Source: Paguma larvata (taxonomy: Eukaryota; Chordata; Mammalia; Carnivora; Viverridae). Taken from it: DNA of 64,000 nt. Below are positions 25,251 through 36,460 of this stretch, one piece after another. Position 1 is the first letter of the stretch. Every line of letters begins with the position of its first letter. The DNA lies in the NCBI GenBank assembly GCA_030068075.1, contig CM057826.1:34026211-34090210 (forward strand), given 5' to 3'. The translations under genes and the position numbers were made by a program. The notes under the pieces were generated by a model. It worked only from the letters and a program-made list of their open reading frames with translations, was not told the DNA's origin and did no database searches.

Positions 25251-26127
25251 CTAAACCTTACACTAAGAGCAATCCATGGCTTGTAGCCAAATAGACATAG
25301 TCTTACTCTGTGCCAAGAATGGGCTCAATTTTCAGTGCAGGCAATATTTAAAGACCAAGCTTTCTCTGTCCTGCCATATCTGTCTCACAATCTCTTCCAC
25401 CATTTTTTTCATTTCGTGAAAATTAGTGTTTCTACGTGGTTGATAGGAGATCAACTAGTAGATAGTTTTCTAAAATGTGCAGAAAACCAGGATTGAGAAG
25501 TTTTGAAATGCAGTACTTTTCCACAGCTATCTTGGAGAGAACAAGGGACTCGGGCAGAACAATAGGCAGAGATACTGGCTTAAAATGAAATCAACGTAGC
25601 AGGGATTTCTAGTTCAAGCAACATGGTAGACTAAGGCAGCAGCCATTTTCTCCCTTTTACAGATTCTTCATGAAAAAATGTACCACAAAAGAAGTCAGAA
25701 GTATGACTAAGCTGGGAGGAAGGAAGGAAGGAAGGAAGAGAGGGAAGGAAGGAGGAAGAGAGGGAAGGAACAGAGGGAGGGAGGGAGGAAGGATCTCTAA
25801 GGGGGAATCGGTCAGGATATTTGAAGCCAGTAAGCTCTGTGTGGCCCTTCCGCAGCCTGGGCGATAGCATACCTGGAAATGAACAGTGGAGTTAAGCATT
25901 TTAACACTCACTTGGGGAAAGGAGGCATGGACATGGCTAAAGACTTGAGCTCAGAGATTAGAAAACAGCCCTCACCCCTAATCTTACTTTATAACCCGAC
26001 TCCTCCAAGTGGCTCCTGTCCATGAAAGGGAAGGCAATTCAGAGAAAATGAAGCCATGTGGCCAAGAAATATAAGAAAAACAAAAATTCTTAGGCTCTGT
26101 ATCAGTGTTAGAAATGCAGATAGATCA
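25251..26127. repeat. Intergenic with (GGAA)n microsatellite at 25714-25796
   Basis: The purine-only tract (GGAA/GGGA units, partly pure at 25717-25737) accounts for the Lys/Gly/Arg-rich and Leu/Pro/Ser-rich open frames here. The rest holds nothing I recognise. Confidence 0.75.
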
Positions 26128-26194
26128 CCCCCCGCGCCACACACTGTCTCTCTCTCTCTCAAATATAAATAAACATTAAAAAAAAAAAAAAAAA
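26128..26194 (+). repeat. 3' tail fragment of a CAN-SINE
   Basis: 'Cactgtctctctctctctc' followed by 'aaataaacatt' and a run of A is an orphan SINE tail. A second, complete SINE begins directly after it, probably inserted into this A-tail. Confidence 0.75.
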
Positions 26195-26413
26195 GGGACG
26201 TCTGGGTGGCTCAGTCAGTTAAGCATCCAACTTCGGCTCAGATCATGATTTTATAGTTTGTGAGTTCGAGCCCCACATCGGGCTTTGAACTGACAACTCA
26301 GAGCCTGGAGCCTGTTTCATATTCTGTGTCTCCCTCTCTGTCTGCTCCTCCCCTGCTCATGCTCTGTTTCTCTCTCTCTCTCTCTCAAAACTAAATAAAC
26401 ATTTTTTAAAAAT
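26195..26413 (+). repeat. CAN-SINE, plus strand
   Basis: Head 'gggacgtctgggtggctcag' through to an AAATAAACATT tail. It is joined head-to-tail to the fragment before it. Confidence 0.95.
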
Positions 26414-27147
26414 TAAAAAAGATGAAAATAAGAAATGCAAATAGAAATAATGAATTGCTATATCATTCCCATTGAGCTGGAAAGAAGTTATATATATTAT
26501 TTTGGATGGGGGGGGCAGGAAGTGGGAGCTCTTGCACATTCCAGGCAGGCGTTTAAATTGACGCAGCCACTTTGACTTGTCGCTTTGTAGTATCCACTGC
26601 AGTCGAAGACAAACATGCCCTGTGACACAGTAACTGCACTCCTAGATCTCTGCTCTAAATGCACTCTGCTCAGGTGCACAGAAGGTATGTAAGAGGATAT
26701 TCCTGGTGACACTACTTGTAAAGGGGCAGCATGGAAAATCTCTAAATCTTTAACAATAAAAGAATACCCATGTAAGTTGTCATATGTTCATTTAAACAGA
26801 CAAACTAGTGTTTAAGTGAATGAACTTTATAAGTGTTTTAACATGAATGAATCCAGAAAAAGGCAAGGTGTTGAAAAATATGGTCAGTATCATCCCATTT
26901 GCATAATTTTTAAAAGTCCAGAGAATATTATATTATATTATATTATATTATATTATATTATATTATATTAGTGATGTGTGATAAAATCTAAAATTATGAA
27001 TTGAAAGCTCTATAAACCCTTCAGGATATTACAGAATGATAAGGCAGGAAGCAGAATAATATTAGAGTGGGTGGTGGATACTTCCATGGTTATGTTTGGT
27101 TAGTTATCTTCGCAACATTTCACTTATTTTAAAAAGAGGGAGGATCA
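26414..27147. repeat. Intergenic with (ATATT)n microsatellite at 26925-26970
   Basis: About nine uninterrupted pentanucleotide units occupy 26925-26970. The rest is unassigned and carries no gene. Confidence 0.8.
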
Positions 27148-27350
27148 GGGTGCTTGGATGGCTCAGTTGGTTAAGCATCTGACTTGGTTTCTCACGGTCA
27201 TGAGATCAAACCCTGTGTTGGGCTCTGTACTGAGCGTGGGGACTGCTCGGGATTCTCTCTCTCTCTCTCTCTCTGCCCTCCCCCACTCTCATGAGTATGC
27301 ATGCTCTCTTTCAAAATAAATAAACTTAAAAAAATAAGAAATAAAAATGA
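27148..27350 (+). repeat. CAN-SINE, plus strand, with internal deletion
   Basis: Head 'gggtgcttggatggctcag' is followed by a shortened box-B area and a shortened middle part, then a CT-rich run and an A-rich tail. Confidence 0.92.
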
Positions 27351-27739
27351 AATAAAAAGTAGGAGGGTTAAGACTCTACATATGATAAAATAATAGTATT
27401 TGGTAAGCTTGGATGATGGGCATGTTGGTTTTCATTCAGTATTTTCTATGTTTTTCTGTATGTGTGAAATATAAGCTTTATGTAAATATAGTGTTTTCTA
27501 CTGGTTTCAGACTATTAACAACCACTGTTGTGGCTGGACTAGCCCTTCTGGTTCTTGTTTTGATTGGAAGATGCCTGTAGAAATAGCCATTAGGAAACTT
27601 TGAAAACAAAAATGTTTATTACCTACAAGTTGTAGAAATTACCTGATATACCTGGCGCCACACAGAGAAGTTGGCGAGGAGTGTGGGCCTGGGGTTCTGC
27701 TTTTACTGGGGTAGTGATTAGGGGCCTAGCGTTTCACAG
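27351..27739. other. Intergenic, nothing recognised
   Basis: Mixed-composition sequence before the SINE cluster; no gene or assignable repeat. Confidence 0.4.
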
Positions 27740-27749
27740 GCTCACTCTT

Positions 27750-27877
27750 GGTTTTTTTGTTGCTGTTGTGTTTTGTTTGTTTGTTTGTTTTAAAGAAAGC
27801 TCCATGTCCAACATGTGGCTTTAACTCACAACCCCAAGATCAAGAGTCACATGTTTTACTGACTAAGCCAGCCAGGT
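27750..27877 (-). repeat. Short CAN-SINE-related element, minus strand, with 10-bp duplication
   Basis: The right end 'gactaagccagccaggtgct' is the reverse SINE head. The middle ('cacaaccccaagatcaagag') differs from the main felid type, which suggests an older subfamily. The left end is a (TTTG)n-type tail. The perfect duplication GCTCACTCTT flanks it (27740-27749, 27878-27887). Confidence 0.85.
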
Positions 27878-27913
27878 GCTCACTCTTTATTGGTAAATTT
27901 AAAACATTAGCAC

Positions 27914-28125
27914 AGGGGCACTGGGTGGCTCAGTCAGTTAAACGTCAGACTGGTTCAGGTCATGATCTCAAGGTTCACAAGTTCAAGCCCTTTGTTGGGC
28001 TCTGTGCTGACAGCTCAGAACCTGAAGCCTGCTTCACATTCTGTGTCTCCCTTTCTCTCACCCCTCTCCCACTCATTCTCTCTTTCTCTCTCTCAAAAAT
28101 AAATAAAATACTTTAAAAATTTTTA
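27914..28125 (+). repeat. CAN-SINE, plus strand (cluster member)
   Basis: Head 'aggggcactgggtggctcag' to a (AAATA) tail. It is followed after about 20 bases by the next SINE. Confidence 0.94.
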
Positions 28126-28145
28126 AAAAACATGTAAGAGCAGAA

Positions 28146-28357
28146 GGGATTCCTGAGTGGCTCAGTCCGTTAAGTGTTAGACTCTTGATTTCAGCCTAGG
28201 TCATGATCTCCCAGTTCATGAGTCTGAGCCCTGCTTCTGGCTCTGTGCTGACAGCATGGAGCCTGCTTGGAATTCTCTCTTTCATTCTCTCTCCCCTCTC
28301 TCACTCCATTTGCACACTCTCTCTCTCTTTCAAAATAAATAAACTTAAAAAAAACAA
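28146..28357 (+). repeat. CAN-SINE, plus strand (cluster member)
   Basis: Head 'gggattcctgagtggctcag'. The sequence ACATGTAAGAGCAG before it (28130-28143) recurs as ACATAAGAGCAG after the following SINE (28565-28576). This is consistent with this element inserting first and the next one entering its A-tail. Confidence 0.92.
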
Positions 28358-28360
28358 CGA

Positions 28361-28562
28361 CGGGGCACCTGAGTGGCTCAGTCGGTTGGGTGTCCGACTT
28401 CGGCTCAGGTCATGATCTCGAGGTCCATGAGTTCAAGCCCCGCATCCGGCTCTGTGCTGACAGATTCTGTGTCTCCCTCTCTCTCTGCCCCTTTCCCACT
28501 CATGCTCTGTCTCTCTCTGTCTCAAAAATAAGTAAACATTAAAAAAAAATTAAAAAAAAAAA
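28361..28562 (+). repeat. CAN-SINE, plus strand, inserted in the tail of its neighbour
   Basis: Head 'cggggcacctgagtggctca' follows directly on the A-rich tail of the previous copy. AACGAC-type sequence occurs on both sides. Confidence 0.93.
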
Positions 28563-28737
28563 CGACATAAGAGCAGGAATTTAGAATGCGAAGAGAAAAA
28601 ACAAGTGGCCCAAATGGTCAGTTACAGAAAATAAAAATAGATCTCTAAAGCAAAGGAGACTCGAGGTCGGGGAGGGAGCCTGGCTTTTGATCTAGTTGTG
28701 CAATCCACAAGGTGTTTATTAGAGACAGCTGTCTTTT

Positions 28738-28967
28738 TTTTTAAGTATGTTTTTGTTTTAAACGTTTATTTATTTTTGAGAAACATAGAGACAGAGCATG
28801 AGCAGGGGAGGGGCAGAGAGAGAGGGAGACACAGAATCCGAAGCAGGCTCCAGGCTCTGAGCTGTCAGCACAGAGCCCGACGCGAGGCTCGAACTCACAG
28901 ACCTTGAGATCATGACCTGAGCCGAAGTCTGACGCTTAACCAACCTACCGAGCCACCCAGGTGGCCT
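28738..28967 (-). repeat. CAN-SINE, minus strand, with 16-bp perfect duplication
   Basis: T-rich tail to 'cgagccacccaggtggcc'. The 16-bp duplication GAGACAGCTGTCTTTT (28722-28737, 28968-28983) is perfect and the body is close to the others, so it looks like one of the youngest insertions here. Confidence 0.97.
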
Positions 28968-29139
28968 GAGACAGCTGTCTTTTAAGTGGCTGCCTTTTCG
29001 AAGTGGATGTCTCAGCAATCAAAGCTGAAGTCAGGCATTCACATTACAAAATACGAAAAAACAATCAGGGCTTATACTACAATTATACAAATGTAATTAA
29101 ATAAACAGCATGTTGTTTAGCGCAAAGGCTGTGTGTATA

Positions 29140-29175
29140 GATGTGTGCGTGCGCGCGCACAAGCACAAGTGGGCG
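29140..29175. repeat. Short alternating GT/GC tract
   Basis: Alternating purine-pyrimidine 'gtgcgtgcgcgcgcac', a possible Z-DNA-forming stretch. It lies in sequence I cannot otherwise assign. Confidence 0.8.
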
Positions 29176-29330
29176 CACGCCCGAAAAACAGGCAAAAGCA
29201 GGCAGGACAAACTTCGTGTAGCATAAACACGGAGCGATTCTAGGAGTAGGAAGTTGGCCTGAAGGTACAAACTTACTTGAGAATCCACATTCCCACATGA
29301 TGATCTAGTATAATTTACCATTCAAAACAA

Positions 29331-29535
29331 ATTTTTTTAACCTTTATTTATTTTGGAGTGAGAGACTGCGAGCAGGGGAGGAGCAGAGAGAGAGGGGGAG
29401 ACACAGACTCAAAGCAGTTTCCAGGCTCTGAGCTGTCAGCATAGAGCCCAACACAGGGCTGGAACTCATGAACCGCAAGTTCATGAGCTGAGCCCAAGTT
29501 GGACGCTTAACACACTGAGCCACCCAGGAACCCCA
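29331..29535 (-). repeat. CAN-SINE, minus strand
   Basis: A (T)n-AACCTTTATTTATT tail to 'gagccacccaggaacccc'. No clean duplication is seen. Confidence 0.94.
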
Positions 29536-30599
29536 ATTTTCTGGGTTTAAAGTAATAGAAGCCAGAGGGGTTAAGAGATCTGCCCAAGGTCACGAATATG
29601 TTTGATGTGGCATTAAAACTAGGGTGCCCAGAGTAATTCTCAGATGATACCGTTTACTCCCATATGAGAATTTTCCAGTTAGTGTGCAGCTTGAGGCTCA
29701 AGTGATAATTAGTTTTTGGTAATTTTCTCAATGCAAAATCAATTACTTATTGACCTATTTCTGTTTTTCAAGCAAGCATGGAGGAGTACTTATGAGTCAT
29801 GTCACACCAAAAGGTAAGTTGTCTAAGAGGCTGGCTGGTCTGTGTATTAACGACCCGACCTTTTGGATTAAAAGATTGATATCTTGTTTCTTTGAACTAT
29901 AGTTAGTAAAAAAAAAAAAAAAAACAAAAAAACAAAAACCAAGTGTGCAATGAGTATTTTAGAATCCAGACCATCTTATCTTTCTTTGACAACCTAGATA
30001 AATGGACTTGTGACTAGCAATGGAGTATCTTCAGTGTGTCAAATTCCTAAGTAAAGGAATTTTTTCCTCTGGGAAAAGTACTGGACATGGAAGCACTAAA
30101 ACAAGTGACGAGAAATGGAGGCCATCTATTGTACCCGTCCTCTTTGTCCTATATTTGTAGTTGCTAAGCATTTCATGGGCATGGGACACAGAGCTGGGTA
30201 TTAGGAACTAGATTCTTGCTATTCTGTTAATTCCGCTTTTATCAGTTACTTGCCATATGTCATTTCTTTGCCAGAGAAAATGAATTTTAATGCTAAATAA
30301 TCCAGAGATACAGCATGAAAAGTTATTATTAAATACTTATTTAAATATAGTCATTACAAGTCTTCATTATTAATGTGTGAACATTTGAAAATAGTAAAAG
30401 ATCTGCAACAAAGGGGAATTGGACATGGGGGAGAGTAACAAAACACTGAAATTGGGTCTGGCTCCAGCAGGGAGCTGGACTCAGCATTGACTTTATGCAG
30501 TGGAGCAGCGCGATAGCTTACATGATATACTTCGGAGGTTCCAAAGGCCTATGGCAGGAATGGTTCGGGTGTCTGGTTTCTACCTCGTAAAATTCAGAT
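29536..30599. other. Intergenic, nothing recognised
   Basis: It includes an A-run near 29908-29937 and otherwise mixed sequence. No gene or clear repeat family. Confidence 0.4.
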
Positions 30600-31240
30600 A
30601 CTGAAAGTGACTTAACAGCTACATGTTGGATTCATCTGGTGCTGTCTTCACTTACATGCCTGGCAGTTGATGCTGGCTGTTGGCTGGGATCACAGCTGGG
30701 GCTGGTTGACCAGCATACATACACTTGGCCTCTCTTTGCGGCTTGGGCCTCCTCATAGTGTTACGGAATTTGGTCTGGATCACCTGGCAGAAGAACCAAT
30801 CAGCACTCGGAGATCTAGGAAGGCAGGAGGTTTATTTCACACGGTGGGCTCAGAGGAGATCACGCTCCACAGGTCTGAGCCCAGAGTGGAAGCAGAGGCA
30901 ACAATTTAGAGTCTGTTTGCACACCAGGCAGGGGTGGGAAGGACAACCCGGAGTGGGAGTCTTCGGGCAGGGACTGGAGTTCCCGTATCAGTCCTGTCAG
31001 CCATCTTATAACAGATTTTTCCCTATCAATAGCATGGAGGCTTTAGTGTAGTTGGGATTTTTACCTAACGGTTCAGGGCTCCATAAGTGAGTTCCTAAAA
31101 AGAATGAGTGGGGGCTGCACGGCCTTTTCCCACTTAGTCTCAGCATTCTTCACTGTAATCAACTGGTCAAGGCACGAATAAGTCCACCAAGATTCAAGAG
31201 AAGGGGACATTGACCCTACTTCTTAATCACAAAAGGCAAA
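30600..31240 (-). mobile_element. Older LTR-like element (MLT-type, family uncertain), interrupted
   Basis: Left part 30615-30758 ('tgctggctgttggctggga', 'cttgggcctcctcatag') and right part 31029-31240 ('ggggctgcacggcctttt', 'aagattcaagagaagggg', 'acattgaccctacttctt') belong to one old element similar to that at 16972-17465. A younger LTR has split it. Confidence 0.5.
30759..31028 (-). mobile_element. Nested solo LTR, minus strand, with 4-bp duplication
   Basis: On the minus strand the 270-bp block starts TGATAGGG and ends CGTAACA (TG...CA), with AATAAA at 30831-30836 and a TATAAGATGG motif near its 5' end. It is flanked by ATAG on both sides (30755-30758, 31029-31032), as expected for a retroviral integration. 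No internal genes are present. The family is unknown to me. The open frames at 30667-31051 are by-products. Confidence 0.65.
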
Positions 31241-32100
31241 GAATTTAGATTCACGTTTTAAAACTGGTATAGGCTCTGTGAATTAAAGACCACAGAAAGC
31301 AGAATAGAGGACCACAAAAGGAAACTGCACTCTCCCCAGATCAGGCTGCTGTTGAAGGTATGGCTCTAATTAAGCTGTGGCTGCCGCTGGCTCTCCGTAT
31401 GTTGCTTCAGAGATTTTTCTCAACTTCTCCTGTTGTTTCAGGAAGCCCTCCTCACTAACATTACATTAGCAGGGACAATAAGAACCTCTTATATCAGCCA
31501 CATTAAATGGTCTCTGTTACCTGCTAGAAGGGAGTAGCCAAAAATGGGAGTTTCCCACAAGCTTACTAGCTGGTCATCAAATCAGCCTGCATAACGTATT
31601 CTATGTTAGATGACTTAGTTACAGATCTATGAAAAGATTTTTCATGTGTCAAGTCTGTTTTTCAGTGCGATTTCAAGTAATCTCCTTTGTTGATGTAGGT
31701 CTTCTCAATATAATATTGTCCTCCAGGAGAGCTCCCTGTCCTTATAGCTACCACAGAATCTCGGGGGTACCCAGACAGAGACCGTATGTCCTCTCAGGTT
31801 CATGAGACAAGGCATTTTTACAAAGATGCCTACCTACCATCGCAGTCAAAAACCTTCCCTCCAGGTCTTGCAAAGCCTCACAAGTCTCATCAAGACTCCA
31901 CAGTGCTTCCTGGTATTTTTTATATCAGAGAACACAAGTAAATTTATATTTACATTAGCACAATGTTGTAAATAGAACAGGGCTATTTTTGGTAGCGACA
32001 ACTGGCTTCTGGAGTCCTCCCATCCTGGGCTCCATCTGCTGTGCAAAAGGAATCATTATTTCCTATACTTATAGCTCACTCTTGATATGCTGACTGGGAA
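31241..32100. other. Intergenic, nothing certain
   Basis: Comparatively GC-balanced sequence without a gene. It could include further LTR-derived material, but no defining ends are seen. Confidence 0.35.
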
Positions 32101-32104
32101 ACTC

Positions 32105-32235
32105 TGGGTAGAGGAAATAACTCTGTGTTACGGCTCTGGAAATTTGAATTCCAATCCTGTCTTTACAACCACTAGTCCTGTGATCTTGGGCAAATCAGTT
32201 GCCCTATTGTTCTGTGCTTCCTTTGGGCTCACTTC
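32105..32235 (+). repeat. MIR fragment
   Basis: 'Ctggaaatttgaattccaat' followed by 'ctgtgatcttgggcaaatca' is the plus-strand MIR core. Confidence 0.65.
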
Positions 32236-32375
32236 CGTTTCTCCATTTCCGTGCTTATTCTTCTGCCATTCTTTTCCCAGTGAAGTGGTTTTTCATTTTT
32301 TTTCATTAATAATACTGACCTTGGTGTCCTTTTTATGTCAATGAAACAGATCATCTTTAAGAGGTGGCCTTTTCT

Positions 32376-32552
32376 GGGGCTCTTGGGTGGCTCAGTTGGT
32401 TAAGCATTCAACTCTTGATTTTGGTTCAGGTCGTGATCTCACAGTTGTGAGATCGAGCCCCTTGTTGGGCTCCTCGTTGGATGCAGATCCTCTCTCTGGC
32501 CCTCTCTCACGTGAACTCTCTCTCAGAAAGAAAAAAAGAAAAAAAGAAAAGA
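32376..32552 (+). repeat. CAN-SINE, plus strand, shortened
   Basis: Head 'ggggctcttgggtggctcag', box-B-like 'gagatcgagcccc', a shortened middle and an A/G-rich tail (AGAAAGAAAAAAAG). Confidence 0.93.
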
Positions 32553-33625
32553 GACAGTCTCTTGCCTACAAGATGCCTATATATTCTAAGTGAGGATTTA
32601 GGTGATTTCTATTTTGTCTGTCTTGCAATTTCTGAAAGAAAATGTTTTTTGGAGCCATCATAGAAGGAAACATGTCAGCTATTTGGAATAGTTTTGTGGG
32701 TTGAAATCTGAACTTAAATATAAAGATTGCAGCTGCTCAACTAGCACCCCAAATCCTACAGTAAACTCACGAACACTTTTAGCGCAATGGTGCTCTGGGA
32801 AGGAAGCCTCAGAGAAACTTTCCTTTTGAGCAACATGTGTGACCCTATCATGACAGGATTCCACTTTGGTTATCTCTCCCCAAACCGCATAGTTGAATAT
32901 ATACTTTTCTTTGGGGCGAATAGAGATGAGAAATCAAAAAACAAAGTGTGAAGATGAAGTTCTTAAAGGAATAAAGAATAAGGTATGAGAAAGAATGATG
33001 TGGCTGAGGGTGGAGGTCAATGCGGCGGTCATGGTGAGTGTGAGGGTCACGGTCAGTGGGTGGAATGGTGGCAGAGATCAGAGGAATTCTCTTAATACAG
33101 CATTCAAAGCAGAGCAAAAGCTTTCCTTTTGTGAGGGAAAGAAAGTGAAAAAACTTCCCTGACCAAATATATTCAATGAGACTTGCTGATTTATAGAAGA
33201 AAAGACTTTCTCCTAGTTTTAGAAAAGGATGTAATGGAAAGAAACCAGGACACAGATGAAGGCCGAACATAGGCTTTGACAGCGTGTCTTGGCCGATGGC
33301 GGTATCTCTCTGCAGGGCCTTTCGTGGTCTACCCTTGAAGGATTGCCACACGCTGGGTTTCTGCTCAAGAGCTACATCGCTGGAGGTGACAGTACTGGGA
33401 AAAGGGCCAGTTGCTGGCTACTGTGGTTGGTACAGTGAGGAAGACACAGGGAGAAGAAAGAGCCCGATGACACTGTGCTGGGAAAAGGAACAAAAGAGGA
33501 CCCTCAGATCAGAGGTGCAAAGCCCCAGGACTAAAGAAGCCATCCATTAACTTCACTGTAACGGAGACCTCCATCTTTGATCTTGTCAGTGTAGAAGGAA
33601 GCACGGGAACTACGAGATGACACAT
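32553..33625. other. Intergenic; longest repeat-free open frame (32848-33351, minus) not supported
   Basis: No named repeat is seen. The 167-codon minus-strand open frame has runs of Phe/Leu/Ser/His, no recognisable domain and no splice or promoter context, so I do not call it a gene. A GGTCA/GGTG-rich patch at 33010-33070 is imperfectly repetitive. Confidence 0.5.
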
Positions 33626-33765
33626 GACCATAATTCGCACATTTGTTTATTTATTGCATGGACACTTATTCCACATTACCATGTGGGAAATACTGAGCTG
33701 ATCATGGATGATCCCAAGATAACAAGACAGACTCCGCTTTCAAACAGCTCTCAGACTGGAGGGAA
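33626..33765 (-). repeat. L2 fragment, minus strand
   Basis: 'Tggacacttattccacatta', 'ccatgtgggaaatactgag' and 'aacagctctcagactggagg' fit the reversed L2 3' end. Confidence 0.45.
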
Positions 33766-33943
33766 AAGAAAAGACTGTATTTCCATGTATGGCCCATTTA
33801 CCACAAATAAAGAGTCATCTCATCATTTCAGACTCAGCCTTTTTCCCAGACTGATCTAGTGCTTTGTGTCCAAAAACCATTTTAGGAGTTTTAACAATGG
33901 TAGCAGTGGACAAGGAGTGAATGTAATAGTGTGTTGGTGGGTG

Positions 33944-34168
33944 TGGTAGGCTGAAAACTAGCCTCCCAAAGATACCCACATCCCCCGGAACCTGTGAATG
34001 TTACATTACTTAGGAAAAAAGGAGTCTTTGATGACACCTTGATTTGGGCCCAGCGAAACTGACTTTGGACTTGTGGCCTCCAAAACGGTCAGAGAATCAA
34101 TTTTCATATTGGAAGCCACGAAGTTTGTGGTAATTCATTACAGAAGCCACAGGAAACTAATATAGTGG
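33944..34168 (+). mobile_element. MLT1-type LTR with internal deletion
   Basis: 'Gtggtaggctgaaaactagc', 'ccccggaacctgtgaatg', 'acaccttgatttgggccca', 'gaagccacgaagtttgtgg' and 'aggaaactaatatag' match an MLT1-type LTR. The central part is missing. Confidence 0.75.
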
Positions 34169-35604
34169 GGAATAGCCGGTAAAGATATGAACATAGTCTT
34201 GCTGCTTTTAATCTTTTTGATGACTACCATATTCTTCTCAGATATGTTTGGACCTATCTGTCTATACTATATCGATACCTAAGCATTGTTTTTTCCTCTC
34301 CTCTCTTTTCCTCCCTTCCCCACCCCTTCATTTTCCTCCCCTGGTCTTATTACACACATGCCACCCCTACACGTCACATGTGTGTGCAAACATAAATAAA
34401 AATGAGGCTGTATTGGTGCAGTGAAACAAAATGCCTTGGTGATTCGTCTCCACAAGGCAAGTATTTATTTATATCTTAATGAGCTTCAAAAATCCTGCTT
34501 TGAAGTTTATGTTCTTTCAAGTACTTGGGGCTGGGAACAAAGTGTTGAAAACTATAGCAAAATGGTGTCTTTGCCATGTCCTCCGCTTCTGGGTTTTGGC
34601 ATTACTCAGAACTGGAGGAAAATCCTAACAAGCAACAAAGAGGAATATGTGATGCAAATAAAAGGAAGGCCGATGTGTTAGAAACAGCCCTTTGGACAAC
34701 AGCCATTTGTAACAGTTGTGTCGACAACCCTGACCAGTCTGTTCAAATTCAGTTACATTCCTAAAAAGACATAATTTAAATTGTTATCCATGAACCCTAA
34801 GGTAAAAATTGTAGTGTATCTGTTGATTGTTGTAGCAAAACATTGGGTGGAGTTGGGTTGCACAATCCCAAAGCACTTCCAGAAAAGTTCCGCAGCGATT
34901 GTATGCAGATTAGCAGAACAGATGTTGGCTTCTGCTTTACAAGTTAAGGATGCCAACAGTTGGAATCCCTTAAGATTCTGCTTGATCACTCAAATAATCT
35001 TTTGTCAACCGAGTTGTTTAGTGCCAGAAACAATGTTAGTGATCAGTTCAGTTTTGGCAGGCTAAGCATACTGGGCCTCGAGGAAAAGGGAAGAAGTAAA
35101 ATATCTTATTATCTGGTCACATGGCCAACCAAAATAGAGCAAGGACTCAGGTTTTAAAGAGAGCATACTATCATTGTCACTGTAGCTCCAGAGCGAATGC
35201 TGTGGTGAAGATTTTGGAGTTATGTGGCACCAGGGAGATGTGGGATATAACTGAAATCACTGGAGTCAAATAATATGAGAAAAGGTCCTGATTCCCGTCA
35301 TGTCACCCGAATCATGAATGAACCTCTCCACAAAGTATCCTGCCATTGCTCGTCTGAGAGTATTACACTCTTACTTGTGGTTTCTCCACATAATGCTCAT
35401 ATTTTTAAAAATAGTCCCTTTATTAAACTATCCTAAATTGCCCAATTCAAATGTGCCTCTGTTTCTACCTAGACCCCGATCAATTCAGGCTTAGAATATT
35501 CACCAGAGGACAAGGCCTTTTTGTTATTGTTACACATTTATGTGAGGTTTTCTTTGGCATGTAGTTTATATTTAAATTCCAGGATGTATTGCTCTAAGAC
35601 ATCA
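34169..35604. other. Intergenic, nothing recognised
   Basis: About 1.4 kb without a CAN-SINE or other repeat I can name. Open frames up to 94 codons overlap one another on both strands and show no protein family. Confidence 0.4.
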
Positions 35605-35615
35605 AAACTCTCCTA

Positions 35616-35821
35616 TACGGGGTTCTTGGGCAGCTCAGTCCACTGGGCATCTGACTCTTGATTTTGGCTCAGGTCGTGATCCCAGGGTCGTGGTATCAAG
35701 CCTCACATAGGGCTTGGTGCTAAGTGTGGAGCCTGCTTGGGATTCTCATTCACTCTCTCTCTTCCCTAGCCCCTCTCCCCCACTCATACTCTCTCTCTAA
35801 AAATTAAAATAAAATAAAATA
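35616..35821 (+). repeat. CAN-SINE with 11-bp target duplication
   Basis: Head 'ggggttcttgggcagctcag' to an (AAAAT)n tail, with the perfect duplication AAACTCTCCTA (35605-35615, 35822-35832). Confidence 0.95.
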
Positions 35822-35929
35822 AAACTCTCCTACATTTTCCCCATACATTATAACCTTTCAAATTCACAAATCAACAGTAATAGAACCCTGCCATACAATC
35901 CATAAATCCCATTCAAGTTTTACCAAACA

Positions 35930-36460
35930 TCACACCATCTTTTTCCTTCCTGGGTCAGGATCCAATCCAGAAGCACACATTGCATTTAGTTGCTAGGTGT
36001 CTTCAGTCTCCTGCAGTTGGATATAGTTGCTCACTCTTCATGTCTCCCCTTCCCTTGACAGTTTTTTAAAGAGTACAAGCCTTTCATTATGTAGAATAGC
36101 CCTCAAGCTAAGTCTGATTGATGTTTTCTCATGACCAAATTCTCAATCTAAGAATATATTCCTGCATTCTTGGCAAGAATATTTAAAAGAGCAAGGGAAA
36201 AAAAATGGTGTTCTCATTCTCCATATACTACATCAAAGCACCCACAATTTTAGCTAATTTCCACCACCGATCACCTGGTCAATTTGGTGTTTGCCAAGTT
36301 TTGTCAATGTAAAGTCATCATTTTCCTTCAGATTTTGATTCATATTTTGTGTCAAGTTATTCTGACACCACCCCAACACACTGTCTTCATCAAATCTTAT
36401 CAGTTTTAGAATTTACTGATAGCTTCCACCTTTATCAATTAGCACTATGAAAGTTGCCCA
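35930..36460. repeat. Ancient L1-type (L1M) relic
   Basis: 'Aagcctttcattatgtagaa', 'tgatgttttctcatgacca', 'cctggtcaatttggtgtt' and 'gtcaatgtaaagtcatca' recall a widespread old L1 segment. The strand is not settled. Confidence 0.4.

Noticed and set aside
25631..25911. Overlapping open frames on both strands rich in Pro/Ser/Leu or Gly/Arg/Lys
   Set aside because: Translations of the GGAA/TTCC tract.
32848..33351. A 167-codon minus-strand open frame
   Set aside because: No recognisable domain, biased Phe/Leu/Ser composition, no promoter, splice or polyadenylation context.
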